Shown here piece after piece: positions 50,305-58,885 of a stretch of 64,000 nt of DNA (positions are counted from its first letter, which is position 1; each line of letters opens with the position of its first letter). The DNA lies in assembly GCF_023923225.1 (NCBI RefSeq), contig NZ_CP099489.1:868001-932000 (forward strand), in the 5' to 3' direction. Position numbers and translations under genes: made by a program. The notes beneath the pieces are model-generated. The model was not told the origin of the DNA and searched no databases. It was given only the letters and a program-made list of their open reading frames with translations. The DNA is from Ornithinimicrobium faecis. GTDB lineage: Bacteria; Actinomycetota; Actinomycetes; Actinomycetales; Dermatophilaceae.

Positions 50305-52791
50305 ATGTCCTCTCTCACCCGGGCCGATGCAGAGCGGCGCGCACAGATCATCGACGTGACGGCATACCAGGTCGAGCTCGACCTGAGCCGCGGCGACCTG
50401 CCCGACCACACGACCTTTGAGTCGCGAAGCACGATCACCTTCACGGCAACAGCAGGGGCCAGCACCTTCCTGGACGTCAAGGCCACCGAGGTGCGCTCGA
50501 TCGAGCTGAATGGCACGCTGCTGGACCTCGCCAGCGTGGCCGACGGGCGGGTGACGTTGCCAGACCTGGCGGCTGACAACGCGGTCGTGGTCGAGGCAAC
50601 GATGGGCTACAGCAACGACGGTCAGGGACTGCACCGGGCGGTGGACCCGGCTGACAGCCAGGCCTACGTCTATGGACACCTCTTCCTGGACGCGGCACCG
50701 AAGGTCTTCGCCTGTTTCGACCAGCCCGACCTCAAGGCGCCCTATACGATCGTCGTGACCGCACCCGAGCACTGGATCGTCCTGGGCAATGGTGCTGCGA
50801 CACAGGCGATCCCGGGCCGTTGGGAACTCGCAACGACTCAGCCGCTAGCCACCTATTTCGTCACGATCTGCGCCGGCCCGTATGCCTCCGTGACCGACGA
50901 GCACGACGGCATCCCCCTGGGCATCCACGCCCGGGCCTCGCTGGCCCAGGAGCTGAGCGACCAGGCGCCGGGGATGCTGCGGGTGACCAAGGACGCCTTC
51001 GACCACTACCACCAGCTCTTCGACATCCGTTATCCGTTCGGCTCCTATCACCAGGTCTTCGTTCCGGAGTTCAACGCCGGCGCGATGGAGAACCCCGGCT
51101 GCGTGACCTTCCGCGACACCTACCTCTTCCGCGGTGCCGCGACGCAGGACGAGATCCTCACCCGCGCCACCACGATCACCCACGAGATGGCACACATGTG
51201 GTTCGGCGACCTGGTCACCATGGACTGGTGGGACGACCTGTGGCTCAACGAGTCGTTCGCCGAATACATGGCGCACCGCACGCTCACGGCGATCACCGAC
51301 TCGGACGACGCCTGGGTCGACTCGACCATGGCCCGCAAAGCCTGGGGCTATGCCGCAGAGCGAGCTCCCTCGACCCACCCGGTGGCCGGCTCACCGGCCC
51401 CCGACGCCGACTCGGCGCTGCAGAACTTCGACGGCATCTCCTACGCCAAGGGCGCGGCCGTCCTCGGCCAACTGGTGGCGCACCTGGGTGACGAGGCCTT
51501 CGTGACCGGTGTGACGGCATACCTGAAGGAGCACGCCTATGGCAACGCCGCCCTGGCCGACTTCCTCGGCGCCATGGAGACCGCCTCCGGGCGCGATCTG
51601 TCGAGCTGGGCGCAGGCCTGGCTGACCACGGCCGGGGTCGACACGATCGGTGCCCACCAGATGGGGGACGGCGTGCGGATCACCCGCACGCGCTCGGAGC
51701 AGGCACCGGCAGACCGCCCCCACGCCGTGGACGTCGCGGGCTGGACCGACGGCGAGCAGGTGCTCCACGTCCGGGCGAGCCTGGACACCGACGAGGTCAC
51801 GGTCCCGGTCTCCGCGGGAGGGCGGGCGGCGCTGCTGCTGCCCAACGCCAGCGACCTCACCTGGGCCCGCAGCGCCCTGTCGCAGGACAGCCTGGCGGTC
51901 CTGCCCACCCAGCTCGGCCAGGTCGGTGAGCCGCAGCACCGGGCGGTCGTGTGGGTCGCCCTCACCGATGCCCTGGCCCTCGCCGAGGTCGACCCGCGCC
52001 TCGTGGTGGAGACCTTTGCCCAGGCCTGGCCGGTCGAGGACAACCCATCGATCCTGTCGCGGGCCGGGCTGCTGCTCACCTCACGGGTGCTGGGGGAGTA
52101 TCTGCCCGACGCGGACGTCCCCGCCGCAGCTGAGACGTCGGCCGCTGCGGCCCGTGCCAGGCTGGACTCCGCGGAGCCCGGCTCGTCACAGGCTTTGACC
52201 GCGGCCCGGGTGCTCGCTGCCGCCACCCCCGACGCCGATCTGCTGGGGCGCTGGGCTGGGGGGACCGACCTGCCCGAGGGACTGCTCGGTGATCGGGATT
52301 TCCGGTGGCTGGTGCTGCGGGCTCTGGCAGTCGCCGGCGCAGTGAGTGCTGATGAGCTCGAGGCAGCCGCTGCGCAGGACTCCTCGCTGCAGGGCAAGCT
52401 GAGCGCTCTCGCCGCCCGTGCCGCTCTGCCCACGGAAGCCGACAAGGAGTGGGCCTGGGACCAGTTGGTCGGTGACCACGACCGCTCCAACTATGAGCGC
52501 AACGCGCTGGCCACCGGCTTCTGGGCCGGGCGGCACACCGACCTGGTCCGGCCGTATGTCGTGGCTTTCCACCGCGACATCCCTGCCCTGGAGGGGCGGG
52601 TCGGCCAGGATGCCCTCGCGCGGGTGGCCAGCCTGGCCTATCCGCGCACCGTGGTGGAGGAGGCGACGGCCGCTGCCACACGGGAGGCACTGGCCAGTGG
52701 CGACCTGTCGCCCGCCGTGCGACGGGCCCTGGTCGACCAGCAGTCGGTGTTGCGCGAGGTGCTGGCGTCCAGGGCCGCCTTCGGTGGCTGA
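50305..52791 (+). CDS. pepN: Aminopeptidase N (M1 family)
   Basis: Zinc aminopeptidase that removes N-terminal residues from peptides, 828 residues, of normal actinobacterial length. The exopeptidase motif GAMEN is at 259-263 and the zinc site HEMAH at 293-297, with the third ligand Glu316 in NESFAEY. The C-terminal half is the helical ERAP1-like domain. I start at the ATG giving MSSLTRADAERRAQ, as in relatives; a GTG three codons earlier (50296) is possible. Confidence 0.95.
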   Translation: MSSLTRADAERRAQIIDVTAYQVELDLSRGDLPDHTTFESRSTITFTATAGASTFLDVKATEVRSIELNGTLLDLASVADGRVTLPDLAADNAVVVEATMGYSNDGQGLHRAVDPADSQAYVYGHLFLDAAPKVFACFDQPDLKAPYTIVVTAPEHWIVLGNGAATQAIPGRWELATTQPLATYFVTICAGPYASVTDEHDGIPLGIHARASLAQELSDQAPGMLRVTKDAFDHYHQLFDIRYPFGSYHQVFVPEFNAGAMENPGCVTFRDTYLFRGAATQDEILTRATTITHEMAHMWFGDLVTMDWWDDLWLNESFAEYMAHRTLTAITDSDDAWVDSTMARKAWGYAAERAPSTHPVAGSPAPDADSALQNFDGISYAKGAAVLGQLVAHLGDEAFVTGVTAYLKEHAYGNAALADFLGAMETASGRDLSSWAQAWLTTAGVDTIGAHQMGDGVRITRTRSEQAPADRPHAVDVAGWTDGEQVLHVRASLDTDEVTVPVSAGGRAALLLPNASDLTWARSALSQDSLAVLPTQLGQVGEPQHRAVVWVALTDALALAEVDPRLVVETFAQAWPVEDNPSILSRAGLLLTSRVLGEYLPDADVPAAAETSAAAARARLDSAEPGSSQALTAARVLAAATPDADLLGRWAGGTDLPEGLLGDRDFRWLVLRALAVAGAVSADELEAAAAQDSSLQGKLSALAARAALPTEADKEWAWDQLVGDHDRSNYERNALATGFWAGRHTDLVRPYVVAFHRDIPALEGRVGQDALARVASLAYPRTVVEEATAAATREALASGDLSPAVRRALVDQQSVLREVLASRAAFGG

Positions 52792-52799
52792 GCGCCGAC

Positions 52800-54305
52800 T
52801 CAGGGAGTGAAGTCGAGGGCGTCCTCGGTCAGCCCGAGCACCTGCCAGGAGTTGCCGTCGGCGTCGGTCAGGTTCCAGGCCGGCACCAGGAACTCAGTGC
52901 CGTCCCACAAGCTCAGCACCCCCGTGTGCAACTCGGCCCCGGTGACGGTCGCCTCGCCCAGCGGGAAGGGGATGGACCCACCCGGCTGCACTGCCGGCAG
53001 CGGCTCGGGCTCCTCCCACTCCTCGTCGTAGGACAGCTCGTCGTAGTCGAGGTCGGGGATGTAGACGCCGAGCTGCTGGAACCGGACATCGTTGGCGCGC
53101 TCGACGGCCTCGGTCGGAGAGATCACCTCGTAGTCGCCCAGAGCGACCAGCTCGCCCAGTTGCACACTGGCAGAGGAGACTCCGGCGCTGGTGACCGAGA
53201 AGTGCCAGGTGCGATAGTCCCCGACCGGCGAGTCCGGGTCACTGGCGATCACGGACACGTCGGTGCCCTCCCCATCGGCGAGCAGCTGGTCGGCGATCAT
53301 CGCGTAGTGCTCGTCGAGGTTGAGCGAGTCCGGCTCTGCGGTCGCGCTGGCCACGTCGCCGAGCGCAGGGTCCGTGCCGAACCAGCCGAACCCTGAGTCG
53401 ACGGAGAAGTCGTAGCCGGCGTAGTCCACGCCGGCCCGGTCCAGCAGTTCCTGGGCCTCGGCGATGGCCTGGTCGTCGGTGGGCGGGTCGCCCAGGGTGA
53501 CGCACTCGATCTCCTGGGGTCCGCCCTCCCCGAAGGGGCTGTAGTCCAGATCCTTGGCCTGGTCCATGCTCTCCTGGCACCAGGAGTCCAGGGCCGGGTT
53601 GCTGTAGTCAAAGGAGGTCAGGCCGCCCTGCTGGTAGACGTTCAGGGCTCGTCCGTCCGTTGAGTCCGTCAGGTCTGCCCCGGACCCGTAGTCCTGGACC
53701 TCGCCCTCCATGCCCAGCCCCTCGGCATACGGTCTGAGCTGGTCTGCGGCGCCGGAGGAGGCGCCACCTGCCGGTGCGTAGGCCTCTCCCGTGGTGCGCT
53801 CGGTGGACAGGGCCTCGCCGGCCACCGGGATGACTGGCCCGAGGAAGCTCCCACCACCACCGCTGTCCTCGCTCGCGGAATAGCTCTCTGCGGAGCTGTG
53901 GTCCTCCATGGCTCCGTCATCGGCCGCGGCGCGGGAGTCTCCTGGTCCGTCAGTCTCTTGGGAGGCGACCGTGCCCTGCGGATCGTCGTCTCCGGCGACA
54001 CCAGCTCCCACGGCATAGCCTCCGCCAGCCAGGGCCAGTGCCGCGACCGAGGCGGCGACCAACAGCCCCCCGCGCCCGGTGCGTGCGTGCGGGTCCTGCA
54101 CCCGCACCGCCGTGTCGCTGGTGTGCGAGAAGCTGTGTCCCGCAGCGTGATCCAGGCCCTGTCCGCTTGCGTCGTGCTGCTGACTGCCCAGCGGCGTCCG
54201 CCCCCGCAGACGCTCGGAGAGGCGGTGCAGATCGGGGTGTGCCCCCTGGGCTGGGTCCGCGGCTCGCAGCCGGGCCAGGACCTCGTCGTCCTCGAATTCG
54301 TTCAT
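52800..54305 (-). CDS. Single-pass membrane protein, partner of the ECF sigma factor
   Basis: 501 residues. The cytoplasmic N-terminus (1-80; FEDDEVLARLRAADPAQGAHPD is like the start of anti-sigma or sigma-operon membrane proteins) is followed by one helix (about 80-105) and a large, very acidic extracytoplasmic region. That region has no family I recognise; it holds two Cys (SWCQESM, EIECVTLG). It sits 85 bases downstream of the sigma gene, with its own GGAGGG 8 bases before the ATG. Anti-sigma function is inference from position; there is no HxxxCxxC zinc motif. Confidence 0.75.
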   Translation of the reverse strand: MNEFEDDEVLARLRAADPAQGAHPDLHRLSERLRGRTPLGSQQHDASGQGLDHAAGHSFSHTSDTAVRVQDPHARTGRGGLLVAASVAALALAGGGYAVGAGVAGDDDPQGTVASQETDGPGDSRAAADDGAMEDHSSAESYSASEDSGGGGSFLGPVIPVAGEALSTERTTGEAYAPAGGASSGAADQLRPYAEGLGMEGEVQDYGSGADLTDSTDGRALNVYQQGGLTSFDYSNPALDSWCQESMDQAKDLDYSPFGEGGPQEIECVTLGDPPTDDQAIAEAQELLDRAGVDYAGYDFSVDSGFGWFGTDPALGDVASATAEPDSLNLDEHYAMIADQLLADGEGTDVSVIASDPDSPVGDYRTWHFSVTSAGVSSASVQLGELVALGDYEVISPTEAVERANDVRFQQLGVYIPDLDYDELSYDEEWEEPEPLPAVQPGGSIPFPLGEATVTGAELHTGVLSLWDGTEFLVPAWNLTDADGNSWQVLGLTEDALDFTP

Positions 54306-54390
54306 GCTGTGTCCCTCCTGCTGGAGCCGCCGAGCTGACGGCTCTGTCCCTGGTCTGTGTGCCGGACTGCGCTGGTGTTGCTGGTCGTGC

Positions 54391-54918
54391 TCATGTCGCC
54401 CAGGCCTGCCGCAGTCGGGCTCTGGCCCGAGAGAGGGCCGCTGCGGCCCCGCCGCGGGTCAGGCCCAGGGCCTTGGCCAGCCCCTCGCCGTCCAGGCCCT
54501 CCCAGGCGTGCAGCATCAGGACCTTGCGGTCCCGCGGGCTGAGCCGGGCCAGGGCAGCCCGCAGGTCATCGTCCTCGACCACGAGCTCCGCCGGGTCGAT
54601 GCTGGCGCGCCGTTCGTGGGACTCGCTGCCGCCGTAGTCGGCCAGCAGGGTCAGCGTCGGCTTACGGCGGTGGTTGGACAGCACGTAGGAGGCCGTCTTG
54701 TAGAGCCACGGGAGCACGAACTCCTCGGGGATCGACTCGCGGCGCCGCCAGGCCACTGTGAACACCTCGGCCGCGAGATCCTCGGCCTCCTGCCGCGGTG
54801 CCCGGCGCACGAAATAGCGGTGCACGGAGACCGCGTGCTCGGCGAAGAGCTGGTCGAACCAGGCGGCATCCCGCGCGGGCGGCGCTGTGCCGCTCGCCAC
54901 GCTCGTCCCCAGCACCAT
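54391..54918 (-). CDS. ECF-type RNA polymerase sigma factor
   Basis: 175 residues with sigma region 2 (FDQLFAEHAVSVHRYFVRRA, DLAAEVFTVAWRR, LYKTASYVLSNHRR) and region 4 (ALARLSPRDRKVLMLHAWEGL, then a helix-turn-helix GLTRGGAAAALSRARARL). I choose the ATG at 54918 because GGAGG stands 4 bases before it; a GTG at 54942 is in frame. It probably directs an envelope-stress or secretion regulon together with the membrane protein encoded after it. Its target promoter is not known. Confidence 0.9.
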   Translation of the reverse strand: MVLGTSVASGTAPPARDAAWFDQLFAEHAVSVHRYFVRRAPRQEAEDLAAEVFTVAWRRRESIPEEFVLPWLYKTASYVLSNHRRKPTLTLLADYGGSESHERRASIDPAELVVEDDDLRAALARLSPRDRKVLMLHAWEGLDGEGLAKALGLTRGGAAAALSRARARLRQAWAT

Positions 54919-55014
54919 GGTGCCTCCGTCATGTGGTCGCACCGCCAGGGTTTGGGGGTGTCTATCCGTTCAGTGTCCCGAGGGTGAGCGGTGTTGCACG
55001 CACGGCGCAACTTG

Positions 55015-55051
55015 CCATAGTGGAAAGTTCGGCGCATACTTTCCACTATGG
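55015..55051. promoter_or_regulatory. Perfect 14-bp palindrome overlapping promoter and start codon
   Basis: CCATAGTGGAAAGT (55015-55028) and its exact reverse complement (55038-55051) flank a 9-base spacer. The right arm covers the ATG (55048-55050) of the membrane protein, and a -10-like CATACT (55035-55040) lies across spacer and right arm. A dimeric regulator bound here would block transcription. The winged-helix protein encoded second in this operon is the obvious candidate, giving autoregulation. Confidence 0.8.
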
Positions 55052-55614
55052 AAACTTCAGGAAGCCGTCCGACGCCGGACGATGCCGCCGCTGCGTTGCT
55101 CGACGCCGGCACTGCGCGGGACAGGCTCTCGCACCAGTTGCGGTTGCCGTCCTGGTTCCACACCTCGATCGGCCTGGCGGTCGTCGTCCAGACTGCCACG
55201 GTGGCGGTGGGAGTGGCCGACCAGAGCTCGGCAGGGATCGGCCTGGCGCTGGCCGGTCTGGTCCCGTTCCTGCTCGTCGCAGCGGTGCAACTCACCCGGT
55301 TCCGGGCGCTGAACGGCGTCCGGGTCGGTGGCCTGGCGAGCAAGGTGGTCTTCGGAGGCGATGCGACGGCATCGACGGTCTATCTCCTGGGCATGGCTGC
55401 AGCGATCTGGGCCGCTTTCGAGGAGAGCTGGTGGCTCGTGGGCCTGTCCGCGTGTGCTGGTGGGGTGGCCTATGCGCTGTCCGGCGTGCGCTGGATGCGG
55501 TCCTACCGCGGTGACCCGGCGGCCCACGGCAAGGGTGCGTCGGTCCTCCTGCTGGTGGTTCTGGCCGTCGCGGTGGTTGCCGGAGCCGTGCTGCTGCTGG
55601 TGGGTGCACGCTGA
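55048..55614 (+). CDS. Membrane protein, partner of a winged-helix regulator
   Basis: 188 residues, four predicted helices (about 40-60, 64-84, 103-130 with WAAFEESWW at its end, 165-185) after a soluble 35-residue N-terminus. I do not recognise a family. The start codon lies inside the operator palindrome, so the mRNA is probably leaderless. It shares one base with the regulator gene that follows (TGATG). Confidence 0.75.
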   Translation: METSGSRPTPDDAAAALLDAGTARDRLSHQLRLPSWFHTSIGLAVVVQTATVAVGVADQSSAGIGLALAGLVPFLLVAAVQLTRFRALNGVRVGGLASKVVFGGDATASTVYLLGMAAAIWAAFEESWWLVGLSACAGGVAYALSGVRWMRSYRGDPAAHGKGASVLLLVVLAVAVVAGAVLLLVGAR

Positions 55615-55901
55615 TGACGGAGTTGGACCGGCACCTGCTGGCCCCGGCTCGGCTCAAGCTGGCCACGATGCTGACGGCGGTGTCCGAGGCCGAGTTCGCG
55701 GTTCTTCGCGACGGTCTGGACGTGAGCGACTCCGTGCTGTCCAAACACGTCGCCACGCTCGCCGACGCGGGCTACGTGCGAGCCCGCAAGGGCACGCACG
55801 AGGGGCGACGCACGACGTGGGTGGCGCTTTCCCCGACCGGCCGGAAGGTGCTGCGCCACCATGTCGCAGCGCTGCGCGAGATCATCGCCGATGTCGACTG
55901 A
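55614..55901 (+). CDS. Winged-helix transcriptional regulator (HTH_34 type)
   Basis: 95 residues, single domain. LLAPARLKLATMLTAVSEAEF, then LRDGLDVSDSVLSKHVATL (recognition helix) and a wing VRARKGTHEGRRTTWVALSPTGR match the PF13601-like group. These are dimeric repressors, usually beside a membrane protein as here. No ligand-binding domain is present, so what releases it is unclear. It probably binds the palindrome at 55015-55051. Confidence 0.88.
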   Translation: MTELDRHLLAPARLKLATMLTAVSEAEFAVLRDGLDVSDSVLSKHVATLADAGYVRARKGTHEGRRTTWVALSPTGRKVLRHHVAALREIIADVD

Positions 55902-55902
55902 G

Positions 55903-55918
55903 CCGCCGTCAGCGGCGG
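55903..55918. terminator. Short hairpin between convergent genes
   Basis: CCGCCG (55903-55908) and CGGCGG (55913-55918) around TCAG, between the regulator stop and the yajQ stop, partly inside the latter. Weak and without a T-tract; a possible shared terminator. Confidence 0.35.
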
Positions 55919-56406
55919 TTCGTGAACTGCACCGCAAAGTCGAGGTCGGCGGCCTTGACCAGCCGCTGCACCTCCTGCAGGTCATCGCGCGACTTGGAGG
56001 ACACCCGCAGCTCGTCGCCCTGGATCAGGGCCTTGACCGACTTGGGGCCCTCGTCGCGGATCAGCTTGGAGACCTTCTTGGCGTTCTCACTGCTGATGCC
56101 CTCGGACAGGGCGGCGTCCAGCCGGTATTCCTTGCCGGAGGGGCGCGGGACGCCGTCGTCGGAGTAGTCCAGCGACTTCAGCGAGACGCCGCGCTTGACC
56201 AGCTTGGTCTGCAGGACGTCGAGCACGGCCAGGCAGCGCTCTTCGCTGTTGGCCTTCATGGTGATCGACTCACCGGACAGCTCGACCGAGGCACCGATGT
56301 TGCGAAAGTCGTAGCGCGTGCTGATCTCCTTGGCCGCTTGGTTGACGGCGTTGGCGACCTCCTGCTTGTCGACCTTGCTGACGATGTCGAATGACGAGTC
56401 GGCCAT
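55909..56406 (-). CDS. YajQ-family nucleotide-binding protein
   Basis: 165 residues, two ferredoxin-like folds. [20 protein letters not shown] and [24 protein letters not shown] and [19 protein letters not shown] are family blocks. Some YajQ proteins bind cyclic di-GMP or other nucleotides; the role in actinobacteria is not settled. GGAGGA stands 7-8 bases before the ATG. Confidence 0.95.
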   Translation of the reverse strand: MADSSFDIVSKVDKQEVANAVNQAAKEISTRYDFRNIGASVELSGESITMKANSEERCLAVLDVLQTKLVKRGVSLKSLDYSDDGVPRPSGKEYRLDAALSEGISSENAKKVSKLIRDEGPKSVKALIQGDELRVSSKSRDDLQEVQRLVKAADLDFAVQFTNRR

Positions 56407-56484
56407 GATGCTGATCCTCCGTGGGGACGTGGGTCTGGTTCGGACGTGGTGTGCTTCCCTGTTATTGTTTCATCCGCGCTCCAC

Positions 56485-56570
56485 GGCAGGTTGTCCGAGC
56501 GGCCAATGGAAGCGGACTGTAAATCCGCCGGCGTATGCCTACGCAGGTTCGAATCCTGCACCTGCCACCA
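56485..56570 (+). tRNA. tRNA-Tyr (anticodon GTA)
   Basis: 86 bases with the 3' CCA encoded. The acceptor arms GGCAGGT (56485-56491) and ACCTGCC (56560-56566) pair fully. The anticodon loop reads ACTGTAAAT, so the anticodon is GTA. A long variable arm (class II), as expected for bacterial tRNA-Tyr, and the T arm GGTTCGAATCC are visible. Confidence 0.97.
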
Positions 56571-56575
56571 CATGT

Positions 56576-56603
56576 AGGGCCCTGACCACGCGGTCAGGGC
56601 CCT
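56576..56603 (+). terminator. Hairpin terminator after tRNA-Tyr
   Basis: Perfect 12-bp stem, AGGGCCCTGACC (56576-56587) with its complement at 56592-56603, loop ACGC, starting 6 bases after the CCA end. No T-run follows. Confidence 0.8.
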
Positions 56604-56694
56604 GCTCGGTTCTCAGGCGTGGGGGCTGGCGCTCCCCGCACGAGGCTGTGCGCACGACTCACGCGATCGCACAGGGCCCGAGTGGGTCGGACGA

Positions 56695-56832
56695 TCACTG
56701 AGCGAGTCGATCCATGATGGCGGCGATGTAGGCCGAGAACCCGCGCGCTCCCACCCGTGCGAGCACCTCTTGGGAGATTGCGGGTGGCATCGAGACGGAG
56801 TGCTTCTCGACGCCTCGTGTGGTGGTGTCCAT
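56695..56832 (-). CDS. Short ribbon-helix-helix antitoxin-like protein
   Basis: 45 residues. SVSMPPAISQEVLARVGARG followed by FSAYIAAIMDRLAQ is the strand-helix-helix of CopG/ParD/VapB-type antitoxins. It stops where the toxin-binding tail would begin, and no toxin gene follows before the tRNA. An AGGA stands 7 bases before the ATG. It may be an orphan or truncated antitoxin; a reading frame extends upstream but without sensible content. Confidence 0.6.
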   Translation of the reverse strand: MDTTTRGVEKHSVSMPPAISQEVLARVGARGFSAYIAAIMDRLAQ

Positions 56833-56924
56833 CTCCCTATCCTGCTCCACGTCGGAGAATGCGGTCTGCCCAACGACCCGGCCTGGTGAGTTTGTATGCC
56901 GGATGGCTGCCTGAGGCGCCCTGG

Positions 56925-57527
56925 CTACAGCCAGTCGTGCTCGCGCGCATAGCGGGCCGCCCCGTGGCGGGTTTGTGTCTGGGTCTTCTGCATCGCGCTG
57001 GACAGATAATTGCGCACGGTCCCTGGCGCAAGGTGGAGGCGTCCGGCGATCTCGACAGCGGAGTAGCCCTCGCCGGTCTCCCGCAGCACGTCGACCTCGC
57101 GGTCGGTCAGCGGACTGTCGTCCATGATCGCTGCGGCCGAGACATCCTGGTCGATCCACCGTCGGCCCGCATGGAGGGCGGCAACGATCGAGGCGATGTG
57201 CTGTGGCTCGGCGGCCTTGCTGGCGAACCCTTGGACACCGAGCTTCAGCGCGCTCCGCAAGATGCCCGGCCGGGCGTGGCGGGTCAACATCAGGACCACC
57301 TGATCGGGCAGTTCCTGCCGGATCTGGGCCACGGCGCCGAGCCCGTCGAGACCCGGCATCTCCAGGTCGATGACGAGGACGTCCGGCCGGTGCGTCAAGG
57401 TGGCACGCACGGCGTCGTTCCCGTCGAAAGCCTCCGCCAGGATGGTGATGTCCCCCTCCAGGGGCAACAGGGAGGCCAACGCCTTCCTGAGGAGGGCCTC
57501 GTCGTCGGCCAGCACCACGGTGGTCAT
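56925..57527 (-). CDS. LuxR-family response regulator (DesR type)
   Basis: 200 residues. Receiver domain with acidic pair D8-D9, phospho-acceptor D54 (VIDLEMPGLDG) and the switch Thr in LMLTRHARPG; then a LuxR-type helix-turn-helix near 140-195 (SPLTDREVDVLRETGEGYSA, LAPGTVRNYLSSAMQKT). I start at the ATG that overlaps the kinase stop (ATGA). It pairs with the kinase and probably controls the divergent ABC exporter. Confidence 0.95.
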   Translation of the reverse strand: MTTVVLADDEALLRKALASLLPLEGDITILAEAFDGNDAVRATLTHRPDVLVIDLEMPGLDGLGAVAQIRQELPDQVVLMLTRHARPGILRSALKLGVQGFASKAAEPQHIASIVAALHAGRRWIDQDVSAAAIMDDSPLTDREVDVLRETGEGYSAVEIAGRLHLAPGTVRNYLSSAMQKTQTQTRHGAARYAREHDWL

Positions 57528-58726
57528 AGACCGGTCAGTCCGGCGGCCGCGCGGGAGTCTCCGGCGGGCAGGGGCGGAAAGGTGGCGGACGTGCGGAACC
57601 ATCCGTCATCCAAGGCGACTGTGAGCTCGCCGCTCTCGGCCGCCACCCGTCGCTTGAGGGTCGCCAGTCCGCGGAGCTCTGGCAGCGTGTCGTCTGCCGA
57701 CCCGTCGTTGACGATCGTGATGCTGTGAGCGGCCAGTGCGATGCGGACCACGGTGGCCTGTGAATGCCGCAGGATGTTGGTCGTCGTCTCCCGCAGGACC
57801 TGCCCGAGCAGGTCGTTGGCACCAGCGCTCTCGACGTCCAATCGGTCGATGCTCACGCGGATCCCCGTCGCCTCGAGGAGGTTCCGTGCGTTCTCCAACT
57901 CCGCGGCGATGTTCAGCTTGCGGCGCCCGTAGGCCAGCTCCTTGGTCTGGGCGATCGTGTCTCCCACCAGTGTGTAGCTCTCGCGGAGCTCTTGTTCCAA
58001 GCGGTCGGGGTCGCTGTGCACCAGTTTTTGTGCCAGCGCCAGCTTCAGCTTCACCACATGCAGGGTGTGGCCCTGGATGTCGTGCAGATCGCTGGCGAAG
58101 CGCATCCGCTCCCGCACGACCGCCAGCTCCGCCTCCCGCTCCCGGGCCTCTTCGAGATCGGCCACCACGTCATAGAAGCCCTTGTTGGGGAACATCAGAC
58201 CGGTCAGGGTCGCGGTGATGCCGGTCGGGAAGATGACCTGGTTGATGACCTCGGGCATCCCGGCTCCCGGATCGAGGATCACTCCCAGAGCGCCGATGCC
58301 CGCCACGTAGGCGACCAAACCGACCGCAGCCACGCTCCGGTGGCGGGGCAGCCGTGGGACCGTGAGGGATCCCACCAGGGCGATGGCGAGATAGGCGCTC
58401 TGGCGGTCGCTGTCGATCGCCAGGACCCCGTAGGGCCAGATCGCCGCGCCGATCACAAGGCAGGGGAGCGCAACCCGGGACAGGTCGCCGGCGGACCACC
58501 GCTCGAAGGCGATCATCGCCACGACGACGCCGATCCCGAGCACCACCGCGTGAGACCAGGTCTGTGCCTGCAGCGCCACGGTGAACACCCCGACCGAGGC
58601 CAGGAGCGGCAGCACGGTCGTGAGGTTGATCGCGCGGAAGCGTTGAATCGAGGCCCTGCGGGCCTCGTCCGACCGGCGCTCCGTCGCAGACCTGGGCGCG
58701 GAGCTGTGACGGAGGTGCAGTCTCAT
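57524..58726 (-). CDS. Sensor histidine kinase (DesK type)
   Basis: 400 residues. About five or six helices (40-180) form the sensor, followed by the HisKA_3 dimerisation helix with the phospho-acceptor His215 in ASDLHDIQGHTLH. An ATPase domain with the N-box RETTTNILRHSQA follows; the G-box region is short. There is no extracellular sensor domain, so membrane state, an antibiotic or the neighbouring exporter is the likely cue. The 159-base gap 58727-58885 to the ABC gene is the divergent promoter region. Confidence 0.94.
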   Translation of the reverse strand: MRLHLRHSSAPRSATERRSDEARRASIQRFRAINLTTVLPLLASVGVFTVALQAQTWSHAVVLGIGVVVAMIAFERWSAGDLSRVALPCLVIGAAIWPYGVLAIDSDRQSAYLAIALVGSLTVPRLPRHRSVAAVGLVAYVAGIGALGVILDPGAGMPEVINQVIFPTGITATLTGLMFPNKGFYDVVADLEEAREREAELAVVRERMRFASDLHDIQGHTLHVVKLKLALAQKLVHSDPDRLEQELRESYTLVGDTIAQTKELAYGRRKLNIAAELENARNLLEATGIRVSIDRLDVESAGANDLLGQVLRETTTNILRHSQATVVRIALAAHSITIVNDGSADDTLPELRGLATLKRRVAAESGELTVALDDGWFRTSATFPPLPAGDSRAAAGLTGL

Positions 58727-58885
58727 CGGGGCTCTCGGTGAGGGGCGGCTGACGTCTGGTCAGCCTATGGTCCGCTGGTCCGAGCCGGTAGTGACGCAGT
58801 GTCATCCGGAGCGAGCAGGAACGTCACACCGATCAGTGACGTCGCCACACTGGGCGGAAGGTGCTCGGCGCGGTGTGCTGGAGTC

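Noticed and set aside
56613..56873. Toxin gene next to the antitoxin-like ORF
   Set aside because: The overlapping frame is a Pro/Ser/Arg-rich shadow without PIN or RelE features.
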